Below the pieces are notes generated by a model. That model made no database searches and was not told the DNA's origin. It saw only the letters and a list, made by a program, of their open reading frames with translations. DNA of 64,000 bases from CAYPKG01 sp964411275. Lineage in GTDB: Bacteria; Bacillota; Clostridia; Christensenellales; CAG-138. The stretch lies in the NCBI GenBank assembly GCA_964411275.1, contig CAYPKG010000005.1:1-64000 (forward strand), given 5' to 3'. The position numbers and the translations under genes were made by a program. Positions 8,457 through 16,775 of the stretch are shown here, piece by piece. Numbering within the stretch: position 1 is the stretch's first letter; every line of letters begins with the position of its first letter.

Positions 8457-9827
8457 ATGGAAAAACCGATTACCGCCATTTTGCTGGCCGCCGGGGAAGG
8501 CAAGCGCATGCATTCGGCGCGCCCCAAGGTGCTGCATACCATTTGCGGGAAAAGCCTCATAGAATGGTCGCTGGACGCGGTGGAGGGGCTTTTGCAGGAG
8601 CCGCCCGTTGTGGTGGTAGGCCACGGGGCGGAGGAAGTGGAGGCCCACGTGGGTGGCCGCGCCCGGTATGTCCTGCAGGAGCAGCAGCGGGGCACGGGAC
8701 ACGCGCTGTTGTGCGCACGGCAGCATTTTGAAGGCAGGCAGGGGAAACTCTTGGTGCTGGCGGCGGATATGCCGCTGTTGGACCGGGAGGCGCTGGAAAC
8801 GCTTTTGGACGCCAAGGCCGGGGCCGCGATTTTAAGCGCGCGGCTGACGGACCCCGCAGGCTATGGCCGGATCATCCGGGGCCGGGGAGGAAGGGTGGAA
8901 CGGATCGTGGAGCACCGGGACGCCAGCGAGGCGGAGAAGGCGGTGAACGAGGTGAATATCTCGGCGTACTGCTTCGATATCCCGGCGCTGTCAATGGCCC
9001 TGCACAAGATGACCTGCGAAAACAAGCAGGGGGAATATTACCTCACGGACTGCGTGGCGCTCATTCGCGCCATGGGCCTGCCGGTCATGGCGCTTAATGT
9101 GCCCGCCTACAAGGGCATGGGCGTCAACGACAGGCGGCAGCTGGCGGACTGCACCAGGATGCTGCAGGCGAGGATCAACGCCCGGCACATGGACCGGGGC
9201 GTGACGCTTATTGATCCCAACCAGGCGTATATCGGCGCGGCGGTGCAGCTGGGCGAGGACTGCGTGGTTTACCCCGGCGTTGTGCTGGAGGGAAATACCC
9301 TTGTGGAGGCCGGCACGATCCTGTATCCCGGTTGCCGGCTGATCGACACCCATATCGGCTCCAACTGCGCGCTGCAGGCGGTGATAGCCCGGGACGCGGT
9401 GGTGGGGGATGATGTGACGATTGGGCCGTTTGTCAACCTGCGGCCCGGCACCCGCATTGGCAACCGCTGCAAGGTGGGGAATTTTGTGGAGGTGAAGAAC
9501 TCCGTGGTGGGCGAGGGAAGCAAGCTTCCTCACCTGTCCTATGTGGGGGACGGGGACGTGGGCAGCAGGGTCAATCTCGGCTGCGGCACGGTGTTCGTCA
9601 ATTACGACGGCTATCAAAAGCACCGCACCACAATTGGCGACGATGTGTTTATCGGCTGCAACACCAGCCTTGTAGCACCTGTGCGCGTGGGGGACGGGGC
9701 GTATACCGCAGCGGGCTCCGTCATCACAGAGGATGTGCCCGACGATTGCCTGGCGGTTGCCCGGGCGCGGCAGGTAAATAAGTTTGGTTATGTGGCCCGG
9801 CTAAGGGAAAAACATAAAAAAGATTGA
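8457..9827 (+). CDS. glmU: Bifunctional UDP-GlcNAc pyrophosphorylase / glucosamine-1-phosphate N-acetyltransferase
   Basis: 456 residues, the same length as the E. coli enzyme. It acetylates glucosamine-1-phosphate and then transfers UMP to give UDP-GlcNAc, the product of the pathway started by GlmS. The N-terminal nucleotidyltransferase domain begins with LLAAGEGKRM. The C-terminal half is a left-handed beta helix of hexapeptide repeats with the acetyltransferase motif K-L-P-H-L-S-Y-V-G-D and a closing AGSVI segment. GGGAGGA at 8442-8448 selects the ATG at 8457 over the frame's first ATG at 8427. It is the third gene after ylmH and folC. Confidence 0.97.
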   Translation: MEKPITAILLAAGEGKRMHSARPKVLHTICGKSLIEWSLDAVEGLLQEPPVVVVGHGAEEVEAHVGGRARYVLQEQQRGTGHALLCARQHFEGRQGKLLVLAADMPLLDREALETLLDAKAGAAILSARLTDPAGYGRIIRGRGGRVERIVEHRDASEAEKAVNEVNISAYCFDIPALSMALHKMTCENKQGEYYLTDCVALIRAMGLPVMALNVPAYKGMGVNDRRQLADCTRMLQARINARHMDRGVTLIDPNQAYIGAAVQLGEDCVVYPGVVLEGNTLVEAGTILYPGCRLIDTHIGSNCALQAVIARDAVVGDDVTIGPFVNLRPGTRIGNRCKVGNFVEVKNSVVGEGSKLPHLSYVGDGDVGSRVNLGCGTVFVNYDGYQKHRTTIGDDVFIGCNTSLVAPVRVGDGAYTAAGSVITEDVPDDCLAVARARQVNKFGYVARLREKHKKD

Positions 9828-9837
9828 CGAAGAAGCT

Positions 9838-10548
9838 ATGGGGGAAAAACGGAAGAAAGTGCTAAAAAAGCGGGACTGGCCGAAGATTTTTGGGATGATA
9901 CTTTTCATTTCCCTGGCGCTGTCCATTGTGTTTATTATCGTCAGCATGATATTAGCGCCCATAAAACCCCTGCCGGAAGACCCGTACCGGAAGGTGAAAA
10001 GCGATTACACGCTGATGCTGCTACAGTGCTGCATGGGCGTTGTGGTGATGTTTTTGCCGGGGATGATGGAAAAGCGGCTGAAGCTGGGCATCCCAAGCTA
10101 TATATTCGTGCTGTATTTCGTGTTTCTCTATTGCGCCATCTATTTGGGAGAGGTGCGCAATTTCTATTATGAGGTGCCTCATTGGGACACGATCCTCCAC
10201 GCGTTTTCCGGGGCTATGCTGGGCGCATTGGGGTTTGCGCTCGTGGATATACTCAACCGGGCGGATCGGGTGCCCATCCATTTAAGCCCGTTCTTCGTTG
10301 CATTTTTTGCGTTTTGCTTTGCCCTTGCCTGCGGCGCTGTATGGGAAATATACGAGTTTACATTTGACGGGCTGCTGGGGCTGAACATGCAGAAATACGC
10401 CATGGAGGACGGAACACCGCTCAATGGGCGCGAGGCCCTTGCAGACACCATGAAGGACATCATCGTGGATGCCATCGGTGCGCTTGTGATTGCGCTGCTG
10501 GGGTATGCAAACGCCAGAAAGCGGAGCAAGGCGGAAGCCAGAAAATGA
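9838..10548 (+). CDS. Polytopic membrane protein, DUF2238/YjdF-like
   Basis: 236 residues with a Lys/Arg-rich cytoplasmic start and about five or six membrane spans. Conserved polar residues sit in or next to spans: WDTILHAFSG (about 118), a C-G-A-V-W-E-I-Y-E-F stretch (about 165) and DTMKDIIVDAIGA (about 210). This His / Trp-Glu-x-x-Glu / Asp-x-x-x-Asp pattern resembles DUF2238 (YjdF) proteins, whose function is unknown. It begins 11 bp after glmU with a weak ribosome-binding site and ends at a terminator, so it is probably the last gene of this operon. Confidence 0.65.
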   Translation: MGEKRKKVLKKRDWPKIFGMILFISLALSIVFIIVSMILAPIKPLPEDPYRKVKSDYTLMLLQCCMGVVVMFLPGMMEKRLKLGIPSYIFVLYFVFLYCAIYLGEVRNFYYEVPHWDTILHAFSGAMLGALGFALVDILNRADRVPIHLSPFFVAFFAFCFALACGAVWEIYEFTFDGLLGLNMQKYAMEDGTPLNGREALADTMKDIIVDAIGALVIALLGYANARKRSKAEARK

Positions 10549-10551
10549 ACG

Positions 10552-10587
10552 AAGGGACTGTTTCAGATGAAAACGTAACAGTCCCTT
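10552..10587 (+). terminator. Terminator closing the ylmH-folC-glmU operon
   Basis: Perfect 11-bp arms AAGGGACTGTT (10552-10562) and AACAGTCCCTT (10577-10587), followed by TTTATATTTTA. Confidence 0.9.
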
Positions 10588-10671
10588 TTATATTTTAATA
10601 AAATGCTAAATTACCATTTTTACTAGAATTTCAATCGTTGATTATGATATATTATATATAAGGAGGCCAAT

Positions 10672-10869
10672 ATGAACAGTAATACGATTATAGTAATAGT
10701 TTTCGTCATGCTTTTATTTGTGGCAATTGCGCTACTTGCACGATGGGTATACTATGACGCGCGTTCACGCAATATGAGAGCAATACTTTGGACGTTTCTG
10801 TGCATTTCCTTTCCGGGGTTCATAATACTCTATCTTATTATTCGAAAAAAGGAAAGTCGATTAAAATAA
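10672..10869 (+). CDS. Small two-span membrane protein
   Basis: 65 residues. AAGGAGG stands 6 nt before the ATG, and AT-rich -10-like sequence lies just upstream, so the gene appears to have its own promoter. Two hydrophobic helices (about 5-27 and 38-58) flank the loop WVYYDARSRNMRA. The spacing and the W/Y-Y-D-A-x-x-R feature resemble the small N-terminal domain of phospholipase-D-like proteins and other small integral membrane proteins. I assign no function. Confidence 0.65.
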   Translation: MNSNTIIVIVFVMLLFVAIALLARWVYYDARSRNMRAILWTFLCISFPGFIILYLIIRKKESRLK

Positions 10870-10995
10870 TTGATTGTGGCGTCTGACTCTCCCTAAAATC
10901 ACAAAGGAAAAGTAACAAGTTTTCATTCTTTGCTTTCGCATTTGTGGTTCCGCTTGCATGTTGAAAACATTAAGACATATTAAATCAGTCGCATA

Positions 10996-11022
10996 CCGCA
11001 AGCTGTACAGCTGGCGGTTTTT
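10996..11022 (+). terminator. Terminator downstream of the small membrane protein gene
   Basis: Near-perfect hairpin 10996-11017 (10 of 11 pairs) followed by TTTTT on the plus strand, about 125 bp after the stop codon. I see nothing else in the gap. Confidence 0.65.
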
Positions 11023-11026
11023 GATG

Positions 11027-11521
11027 TTATTGTTGATTGATCTCTTCCCGGCTGATCATCCTCTGATTGGCGCTCCCCCGAAACAGCAGCGTCAGATTCC
11101 GCTGGGCCTCCACATACGGCCCGTCGATGAGCAGATCACAGCATAAAAGCAACCGCTTCACCGCGGGATCCTTCACGGCAAGGGCACGAAGCTCCTCCAG
11201 CGTATACCCGCTGTAAATCACCACATCCTTGCCCCTTGCATGCACCTCGTCCGCCAGGTCCGCCAACGGCCCGGGCTGGCAAAAGGGCTCTCCCCCGGAA
11301 AACGTCATGCCGGCAAGCAGCGGGTTTTCATCAAAGCTTTTTAATAACTCCGGCAGCGCCACCAACCGCCCGCCGTCAAAGGGGTGGGTGTCCGGGTTGT
11401 GGCAGCCGTGGCAGCCGTGGGGACAGCCCTGGACAAAAATGGTATAGCGAAAGCCGGGGCCATCCACGATGGACTCCGGCTCAATGCCGCTGATGCGCAA
11501 CTTAGAAGCCGTGCTTGACAC
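11027..11521 (-). CDS. nrdG: Anaerobic ribonucleotide reductase activating protein (radical SAM)
   Basis: 164 residues from the GTG at 11521. It uses S-adenosylmethionine and a [4Fe-4S] cluster to make the glycyl radical of NrdD. The cluster motif C-P-H-G-C-H-G-C (CxxxCxxC) follows IVDGPGFRYTIFVQG, and a SAM-binding SGGEP segment follows that. GAGGA lies 8 nt before the GTG at 11521; a TTG at 11500 lacks such a site and an ATG at 11575 would overlap the preceding gene by 74 bp. The chosen start overlaps the end of the 50-residue glycyl-radical gene by 20 bp, so translation is probably coupled. Confidence 0.92.
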   Translation of the reverse strand: MSSTASKLRISGIEPESIVDGPGFRYTIFVQGCPHGCHGCHNPDTHPFDGGRLVALPELLKSFDENPLLAGMTFSGGEPFCQPGPLADLADEVHARGKDVVIYSGYTLEELRALAVKDPAVKRLLLCCDLLIDGPYVEAQRNLTLLFRGSANQRMISREEINQQ

Positions 11522-11654
11522 GTTCGCGTTCCTCGGCCTGCTTCGCGTTATTAAACCGGTCGGTGGTGCCGACAAGATACCCGGTAATGCGGCGAATGCG
11601 CTCGAACTTTACGTCTTTGCCCACGGTTTTTACTTCAAACTTCTCGTTCTTCAT
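11502..11654 (-). CDS. Glycyl-radical domain of anaerobic ribonucleotide reductase on a separate 50-residue protein
   Basis: An ATG at 11654 after a GAAGGAG site opens a 50-codon gene. Its protein has RRITGYLVG (Gly25) followed by RFNNAKQAEERERVKHG. This matches the extreme C terminus of ordinary NrdD, where the radical glycine sits in RVCGYLG and is followed by FNAGKQEEVKRRVKH. The neighbouring large NrdD ends before this segment, so the radical carrier must work in trans. The gene sits between nrdD (32 bp gap) and nrdG (overlap). Similar short reductase-annotated proteins exist in Firmicutes, but I know of no biochemical study of the split form. Confidence 0.88.
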   Translation of the reverse strand: MKNEKFEVKTVGKDVKFERIRRITGYLVGTTDRFNNAKQAEERERVKHGF

Positions 11655-11686
11655 GGTTGTATACTCCTTCATAACTTTAGTATGGT

Positions 11687-13975
11687 TTATTCACAGCCGC
11701 AAATATGTGGCATGTTGGGGAATTGCCTGCGAAGCTCCCTGAGCTTTTCCACAGGCAGCTCTTCGCCGTCCCTGCGGCCGCACCGGGGACAGACCTCGTC
11801 GATGATGCCGGTATAGCCGCAGATGGGGTCCCTGTCCACCGGATGGTTGACAGAGCCGTAGCCCACGCCCGCTTCCTTCATGCAGCGGATTACCGCCTCG
11901 AAGGCGGGGTAGTTTTTCGTCGTGTCGCCGTCCATCTCCACGTAGCTGATGTGCCCCGCGTTGGTCAGTGCGTGGTAGGGCGCTTCGGTGCGGATTTTTT
12001 GAAAGGCGTTGATGGGATAGTACACCGGCACATGGAAGGAGTTTGTATAATAATCCCTGTCGGTGATGCCGGGCAATTCGCCGTAAATCTGCTTGTCAAT
12101 CCGCACAAACCGTCCGGACAGCCCCTCTGCCGGGGTGGCCAGCAGGGTAAAATTCAGGTGGGTCAAAAGGGACTGTTGATCCAGCCATTCCCGCATATGG
12201 GAAATGATCTCCAAACCCAGCTTCTGGCTGTCCTCGCTTTCGCCGTGATGCTTGCCGGTGAGCGCCACCAGCGTTTCCGCAAGGCCGATAAAGCCCACGC
12301 TCAACGTGCCGTGCTTCAATATCTCCGCGATGGAGTCGTCTACCGATAATGTTTCAGAGTCCAGCCACACCCCCTGTCCCATCAGGAAGGGGTAGTTGCG
12401 GCATTTGCGGGCGGATTGGATTTTCAGCCGGTGCAGCAGCTGCCGGGAGCAAAGCTCCAACCGCGCGTCCAGTATTTTATAAAACCGCTTCATGTCTCCC
12501 CTGGCCTCGATGCCGATCCGGGGGAGGTTAATGGATGTGAAGCTCAGGTTGCCCCGCCCGCAGGTGATTTCCCGGCTTCTGTCATGGATATTGCCTATGA
12601 CCCTGGTACGACAGCCCATGTAGGCCACTTCCGTGTTGTAATCGCCGGGCTTGTAATACGGGAGGTTGAAGGGCGCGTCCAGGAAGCTGAAGTTGGGAAA
12701 CAGCCGCTTTGCGCTGGTTTTTATGGCCTGGGTAAACAGGTCGTAGTTGGGGTCTCCGGCGTTGTAATTGAGCCCCTCCTTCACCTTGAAAATCTGTACT
12801 GGAAATATGGGCGTCTCCCCATTGCCCAGGCCATTGTCGGTGGCCAGCAGCAGGTTTTTGATGACCATGCGCCCCTCAGGCGAGGTGTCCGTGCCATAAT
12901 TGATGGAGGAAAAGGGCACCTGGGCCCCTGCCCTGGAATTCATGGTATTGAGGTTGTGAACCATTGCCTCCATCGCCTGGAACGTGGCCCGGTCGGTTTC
13001 CGCAAATGCCACCTCCTTGCAGTGTGCGTGCAGGGCGTTGGCGTCCAGGCAGGCTCCCTTGACGGAGGTTGTCCAGGCGTCGACAGACGCTTTGAGCCCC
13101 TCGGGGAGCTCCTTTTTCTGCATGCTGATATCATTCTTTATAGGCGCGCAAATGGCCTTTGCCCCGTCCCTGGCATCCCCATAGGGAAGCTTAGCGATGG
13201 TGGCGAGATATTGGGCCACTGCCTTTTCGTATTCCTTGCGGTATGTCTTGGCAACGCCATGGGCCATCGCGTAATCGAAATTGGGCACCGACTGGCCGCC
13301 GTGCATCTCGTTTTGGTTCGCCTGGATGGCGATGCATGCCAGCGCCGAATAGCTCTGGATGCTGTTGGGGGTGCGCAGATAACCGTGGCCGGTAGAAAAT
13401 CCGTTTTCAAAGAGCTTGATCAGGTCGATCTGACAGCAGGTTTGTGTCAGCATGTAAAAATCCTTGTCGTGGATGTGGATGTCGCCGTTGATATGCGCGG
13501 CGGAAACATCCTTGGACAGGATATAGTTGTCCACGAAATATTTGGAGCCTTCGGAGCCATATTTGAGCATGGTACCCATGGCGCTGTCCGCGTCGATGTT
13601 GGCGTTTTCCCGCTTCAAATCCACGTCCTTCGCATAGGCAAATGTCAGCTCCTGGTAAATCCTCATAAGGCTGTCCGCGCTTTCGCGGATTTTGGTATGC
13701 TCCGCCCGGTAAAGAATATACGCCTTGGCGGTATGCATGTAGCCCGCGCGCATCAAAGCGGCCTCCACCAGGTCTTGTACCTGCTCCACGCTGGAGATGT
13801 CGCCTGCGGGGATGGTGGATACCACGTATTGGGTGAGATCCCTGAGAGCAGCTTCGCTCATGACCTCCGCTTCTACAGTATCGTTGGCCTTGCGGATGGC
13901 GTCCTGGATCTTTTCCTGACGAAATGCAACGGTGGACCCGTCGCGTTTGCGAATTTGTGCGGGCTTATTTGTCAT
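11687..13975 (-). CDS. nrdD: Anaerobic (class III) ribonucleoside-triphosphate reductase, large chain lacking the glycyl-radical tail
   Basis: 762 residues. It reduces ribonucleotides to deoxyribonucleotides without oxygen. Residues about 5-95 are an ATP-cone allosteric domain. The ten-stranded barrel follows with TQTCCQ (Cys180-181), the NEMHGGQS segment and SRAGAQVPFSS. The C-terminal zinc-type cysteines are in ICGYTG, CPRCG and the final ICGCE. The usual RVxGYL radical motif is missing and is found on the next gene. The ATG at 13975 follows GAGGAGAG; the upstream ATG at 14080 lies in the operator region. Confidence 0.93.
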   Translation of the reverse strand: MTNKPAQIRKRDGSTVAFRQEKIQDAIRKANDTVEAEVMSEAALRDLTQYVVSTIPAGDISSVEQVQDLVEAALMRAGYMHTAKAYILYRAEHTKIRESADSLMRIYQELTFAYAKDVDLKRENANIDADSAMGTMLKYGSEGSKYFVDNYILSKDVSAAHINGDIHIHDKDFYMLTQTCCQIDLIKLFENGFSTGHGYLRTPNSIQSYSALACIAIQANQNEMHGGQSVPNFDYAMAHGVAKTYRKEYEKAVAQYLATIAKLPYGDARDGAKAICAPIKNDISMQKKELPEGLKASVDAWTTSVKGACLDANALHAHCKEVAFAETDRATFQAMEAMVHNLNTMNSRAGAQVPFSSINYGTDTSPEGRMVIKNLLLATDNGLGNGETPIFPVQIFKVKEGLNYNAGDPNYDLFTQAIKTSAKRLFPNFSFLDAPFNLPYYKPGDYNTEVAYMGCRTRVIGNIHDRSREITCGRGNLSFTSINLPRIGIEARGDMKRFYKILDARLELCSRQLLHRLKIQSARKCRNYPFLMGQGVWLDSETLSVDDSIAEILKHGTLSVGFIGLAETLVALTGKHHGESEDSQKLGLEIISHMREWLDQQSLLTHLNFTLLATPAEGLSGRFVRIDKQIYGELPGITDRDYYTNSFHVPVYYPINAFQKIRTEAPYHALTNAGHISYVEMDGDTTKNYPAFEAVIRCMKEAGVGYGSVNHPVDRDPICGYTGIIDEVCPRCGRRDGEELPVEKLRELRRQFPNMPHICGCE

Positions 13976-14042
13976 GTACTTAACTCTCCTCAAGCAAATT
14001 AACGGCGTGCCTGTGTATATATGATACCCCCAAATAACTGCA

Positions 14043-14090
14043 TTAAAACCACAATATATTGTGGTTTTAATCTGAGACACAACACAATAT
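14043..14090 (-). promoter_or_regulatory. NrdR-box-like operator of the nrdD operon
   Basis: 14043-14070 is a perfect 28-bp palindrome centred on CCACAATATATTGTGG. A half-matching ACACAATAT lies at 14082-14090. The common CACAATAT element recurs 33 bp apart, about three helical turns. NrdR represses ribonucleotide reductase operons through paired boxes of this kind (consensus about ACACTATATATTGTGT) spaced 31-33 bp. No nrdR gene is in the window. Confidence 0.65.
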
Positions 14091-14211
14091 GGCCGGATAT
14101 ATCATTTATATTAGTAGTGAAAGATGAAAAAGTCAAGGGCAATATTGCCCTTAAGACAGGAGATATTACGCTCAAAAGTACCGCATATGCCCCCGTTCGC
14201 GCTTTCTCATA

Positions 14212-15192
14212 TCAAAAACCTTTTTCTAAAATCCAGTCAGCCAATTCTATGGCCTCTGGACGGGCAAGAGACACGAACCGGGCAGCCATTTCCCGGGAGT
14301 TGAAGGGGCAATCCTGCAGGGCAGGAGGGATCAAACTGATGAACGCCTCGTCCATGGCGTCGGAATACGCGTCTATTAATTGAATGCGGCCTGAGGATAG
14401 GGTCAGGTGCAGCGTCACGCCGCCCCAGCCAAAGCGCTGCTCCAGCGCCACGTCAAACTGCGGGGTTTTTCCCAGCCGCCAGTCCCAGGAGGCGTGCTTT
14501 GCCGCGAGGGTAGAGAGGCGCTCGCCTGTAAACGCGTCCTCCCGCTGCAATAGGGCGGGGCCGTACTCGGCGATAAACGCGTTGCAAAGGGCCTTTTTCA
14601 GCCTTTCAACGGTCATATCCGGGGCAAGCTCTGAAAGATTGCACACCCGGGCGCGCACGCTTTTGATGCCTTTGGCGTGGAGCTTGTCCGGCGCGGGGGC
14701 TAAGTATCTTGAAAGCTTTTCCATGTTGGCGTTTACCAGCAGCGTGCCGTGATGCAGCGCCACCTTGCTGGAAAACCGATAGGCGTTACCGGAGAATTTC
14801 GCGCCGTTTTCCTTCGCCACAAGGTCGTTGCGGCCGGAAAACTCCGCTGTCACGCCAAACCCCTGTACCGCCCGGGAAATGACGCTTAGCTGCCGCCGGA
14901 CGTCATAGCGTTCCCGGCTCACCACAAATGTGAAGTTCAAATTTCCTAAATCGTGAAACACCGCGCCGCCTCCCGAGGAGCGGCGGGCCAGCTTGCCGTC
15001 TTCCCCTTCCAGAAGGGATATCCGGCATTCCTGCCAGGCGTTTTGATTTTTGCCGATCACCACGGTGTTTTGATTTTGCCACAGATAAAACGCCACGCCT
15101 GGGCGGTTCTCCTGCTGCTCAAACAGCAGCTCCTCCAGCGCCAGATTGTACCAGGGATCCAGACATTCGCCAATAATAATACGATTATCCAT
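14212..15192 (-). CDS. lplA: Lipoate-protein ligase A
   Basis: 326 residues. It attaches free lipoate, through lipoyl-AMP, to lipoyl domains of 2-oxoacid dehydrogenases or the glycine cleavage H protein. Visible motifs: NLALEELLFE near the N terminus, an RRSSGGGAVFHDLGNLNFTF signature (about 70-90), and KFSGNAYR holding the catalytic lysine. The C-terminal accessory domain (about 245-326) is present. The ATG at 15192 follows a G-rich ribosome-binding site; a TATAAT on the minus strand (plus 15221-15226) is a likely -10. It faces nrdD across a 120-bp gap and is transcribed separately. Confidence 0.93.
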   Translation of the reverse strand: MDNRIIIGECLDPWYNLALEELLFEQQENRPGVAFYLWQNQNTVVIGKNQNAWQECRISLLEGEDGKLARRSSGGGAVFHDLGNLNFTFVVSRERYDVRRQLSVISRAVQGFGVTAEFSGRNDLVAKENGAKFSGNAYRFSSKVALHHGTLLVNANMEKLSRYLAPAPDKLHAKGIKSVRARVCNLSELAPDMTVERLKKALCNAFIAEYGPALLQREDAFTGERLSTLAAKHASWDWRLGKTPQFDVALEQRFGWGGVTLHLTLSSGRIQLIDAYSDAMDEAFISLIPPALQDCPFNSREMAARFVSLARPEAIELADWILEKGF

Positions 15193-15309
15193 CAAGTGCA
15201 CCCCCACCTCGTTTCTGCATATTATAATAGCGTATTTTATCGTATTATTCCAGTGTTGAGAAATGGAAAACGAATGCAGGACATTTGCTGTCGAATTGCA
15301 AAAGAGAAA

Positions 15310-15338
15310 TTGACAAATCATAATCAGTGTTATATCCT
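15310..15338 (+). promoter_or_regulatory. Promoter for the 15370-16683 gene pair
   Basis: TTGACA (15310-15315), 17 bp, TATCCT (15333-15338), about 30 nt upstream of the ATG at 15370. Confidence 0.65.
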
Positions 15339-15369
15339 AGTATGTACTATTGATAAAGGCGGCCCGTTC

Positions 15370-16014
15370 ATGAGCCATGTCCAAGATCCATTTTGGGAGC
15401 CTGTTCGCATTAAGCTGTCCGAAGTTCTACAGTCCACGTTTCAAATTCCGGCAATGCCGGATTGGATTTCTACTCCTGCAGATGCATATCCCGCCCGCAG
15501 CGCGGCGCCGCTAAAATGTCACGCGGATGCAGGAGAATGGGCGGCTATCCTGCAAAGCAGGACGGATGGCTGCGGAGAGCTTTTTGGAGTACCGCTTATC
15601 AGCGCGGTAGAGGCTGCCGGCGGGCATTTGCTGTTTCGGTTTACCACGGCGTTTTATATCGCGGCACTCGAGCAGGCGGTCCGTTTATATCCTTGGGAAA
15701 AACCCATCTTCGTAGGGCCGGAACCCGCGCTGTACGCGTATTGGCGGATGCGGATGCTGTCCCGCCAGCCGGGCCGGGGCTGCCCACATGACCCGGACGT
15801 GGAGAAGGCGGTATTCCTGGCGTTGGGCATCGTGGAGCGGTTAGAAAACCCGCGGCTGTTGCGCCTTCGCCTTCTGGACGCGGCCCGGGCGTTGATTGCC
15901 ATGACCCGCAAAACGGCGCCTGGCCAGCGGCAGGCGCTCATCAACCAGTGCGGCTTGGTGGGAGATGGGTGCGCCCGGCTGCTGCGGCTGGGAATATCGA
16001 CTTTAGCAACATGA
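15370..16014 (+). CDS. Hypothetical protein, weakly like an arginyl-tRNA-synthetase DALR domain
   Basis: 214 residues from the ATG at 15370 (AAAGGCGG site and promoter just upstream). It is soluble, without a signal peptide. The C-terminal helical half (about 120-214), with A-L-Y-A-Y-W-R-M-R-M and L-R-L-R-L-L-D-A-A-R-A-L-I, recalls the DALR anticodon-binding fold of class I tRNA synthetases. That is only a visual resemblance, and no synthetase core is present. It is followed 18 bp later by a metallo-hydrolase gene and probably shares its transcript. Confidence 0.6.
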   Translation: MSHVQDPFWEPVRIKLSEVLQSTFQIPAMPDWISTPADAYPARSAAPLKCHADAGEWAAILQSRTDGCGELFGVPLISAVEAAGGHLLFRFTTAFYIAALEQAVRLYPWEKPIFVGPEPALYAYWRMRMLSRQPGRGCPHDPDVEKAVFLALGIVERLENPRLLRLRLLDAARALIAMTRKTAPGQRQALINQCGLVGDGCARLLRLGISTLAT

Positions 16015-16032
16015 TTTTTAGGGGGTAGCATT

Positions 16033-16683
16033 GTGAACGTAAAATGGTATGGGCATTCCTGTTTTTTGCTGACCGGCGCCAACGGGGTTCGCATTCTCAT
16101 CGACCCATGTGACAAAAGCACCGGGTATGAGCTTTCAAACATCGAAGCGGATGTGGTGACCTCCAGCCACGACCATCACGACCATAATTATTTCGCGGCG
16201 GCGGCCGGCAACCCGATCCGGATTGACGCCCCGGGCGAATACACGGTGGGAGACGTGCGCATTACCGGTATCCCCACCTGGCATGACGACCAGGAGGGTA
16301 AACTGCGCGGGCGGAACATCGTGTTCATATTTGAAATTGACGGCATGCGCGTGTGTCATCTGGGCGACCTTGGGCATATGCTGGATGAAGAAACCCTGGC
16401 TAAAATCGGCAAGCTGGATGTGTTGCTGGCGCCCGTGGGGGGAACCTATACCATCGATCATGTCATTACAAGAAAGATCGCAAACGCGCTCAATGCCAGC
16501 GTGCTGATCCCCATGCACTATAAGACAAACGCCGTTAACCTGGACATCGTGGGTGTGCAGCAGCTGCTCACTGAGGCCCAGAACTGCGCCGTGCACCGGC
16601 TTAATCAAAGCGATTGTATCCTGACGAAGGAAAGCCTTGGGGAGGACCGGTTGCTGGTGCTGGATTATACGAAGCAGGGGTAG
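16033..16683 (+). CDS. Metallo-beta-lactamase-fold hydrolase (UlaG/UPF0173-like)
   Basis: 216 residues from a GTG at 16033 with an AGGGGG site 8 nt upstream. MNVKWYGHSCFLL, followed by SSHDHHDHN (the HxHxDH zinc motif), then HLGDLGH and PMHYKTN (further metal ligands), places it in the small UlaG/YtkL-like group of beta-lactamase-fold hydrolases. The true substrate of this branch is unknown. Confidence 0.85.
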   Translation: MNVKWYGHSCFLLTGANGVRILIDPCDKSTGYELSNIEADVVTSSHDHHDHNYFAAAAGNPIRIDAPGEYTVGDVRITGIPTWHDDQEGKLRGRNIVFIFEIDGMRVCHLGDLGHMLDEETLAKIGKLDVLLAPVGGTYTIDHVITRKIANALNASVLIPMHYKTNAVNLDIVGVQQLLTEAQNCAVHRLNQSDCILTKESLGEDRLLVLDYTKQG

Positions 16684-16717
16684 AACGGCCTGCCGCGTGA
16701 TATGCTGACCGTATTGC

Positions 16718-16749
16718 AGGGGGTCTGTGGCGTTCGCTACAGACCCCCT
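16718..16749. terminator. Stem-loop between convergent genes
   Basis: Perfect 11-bp arms AGGGGGTCTGT (16718-16728) and ACAGACCCCCT (16739-16749). The T-run is weak on both sides; the position between convergent genes supports a terminator role. Confidence 0.65.
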
Positions 16750-16775
16750 AAGATTTCTATGAAATTGCCTGTGCC

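Noticed and set aside
12416..14002. A 528-codon open frame antisense to nrdD, and other long opposite-strand frames (for example 1117-2406 and 7546-8370)
   Set aside because: They lie entirely on strongly conserved genes, lack ribosome-binding sites and have protein compositions typical of shadow frames in GC-rich DNA.
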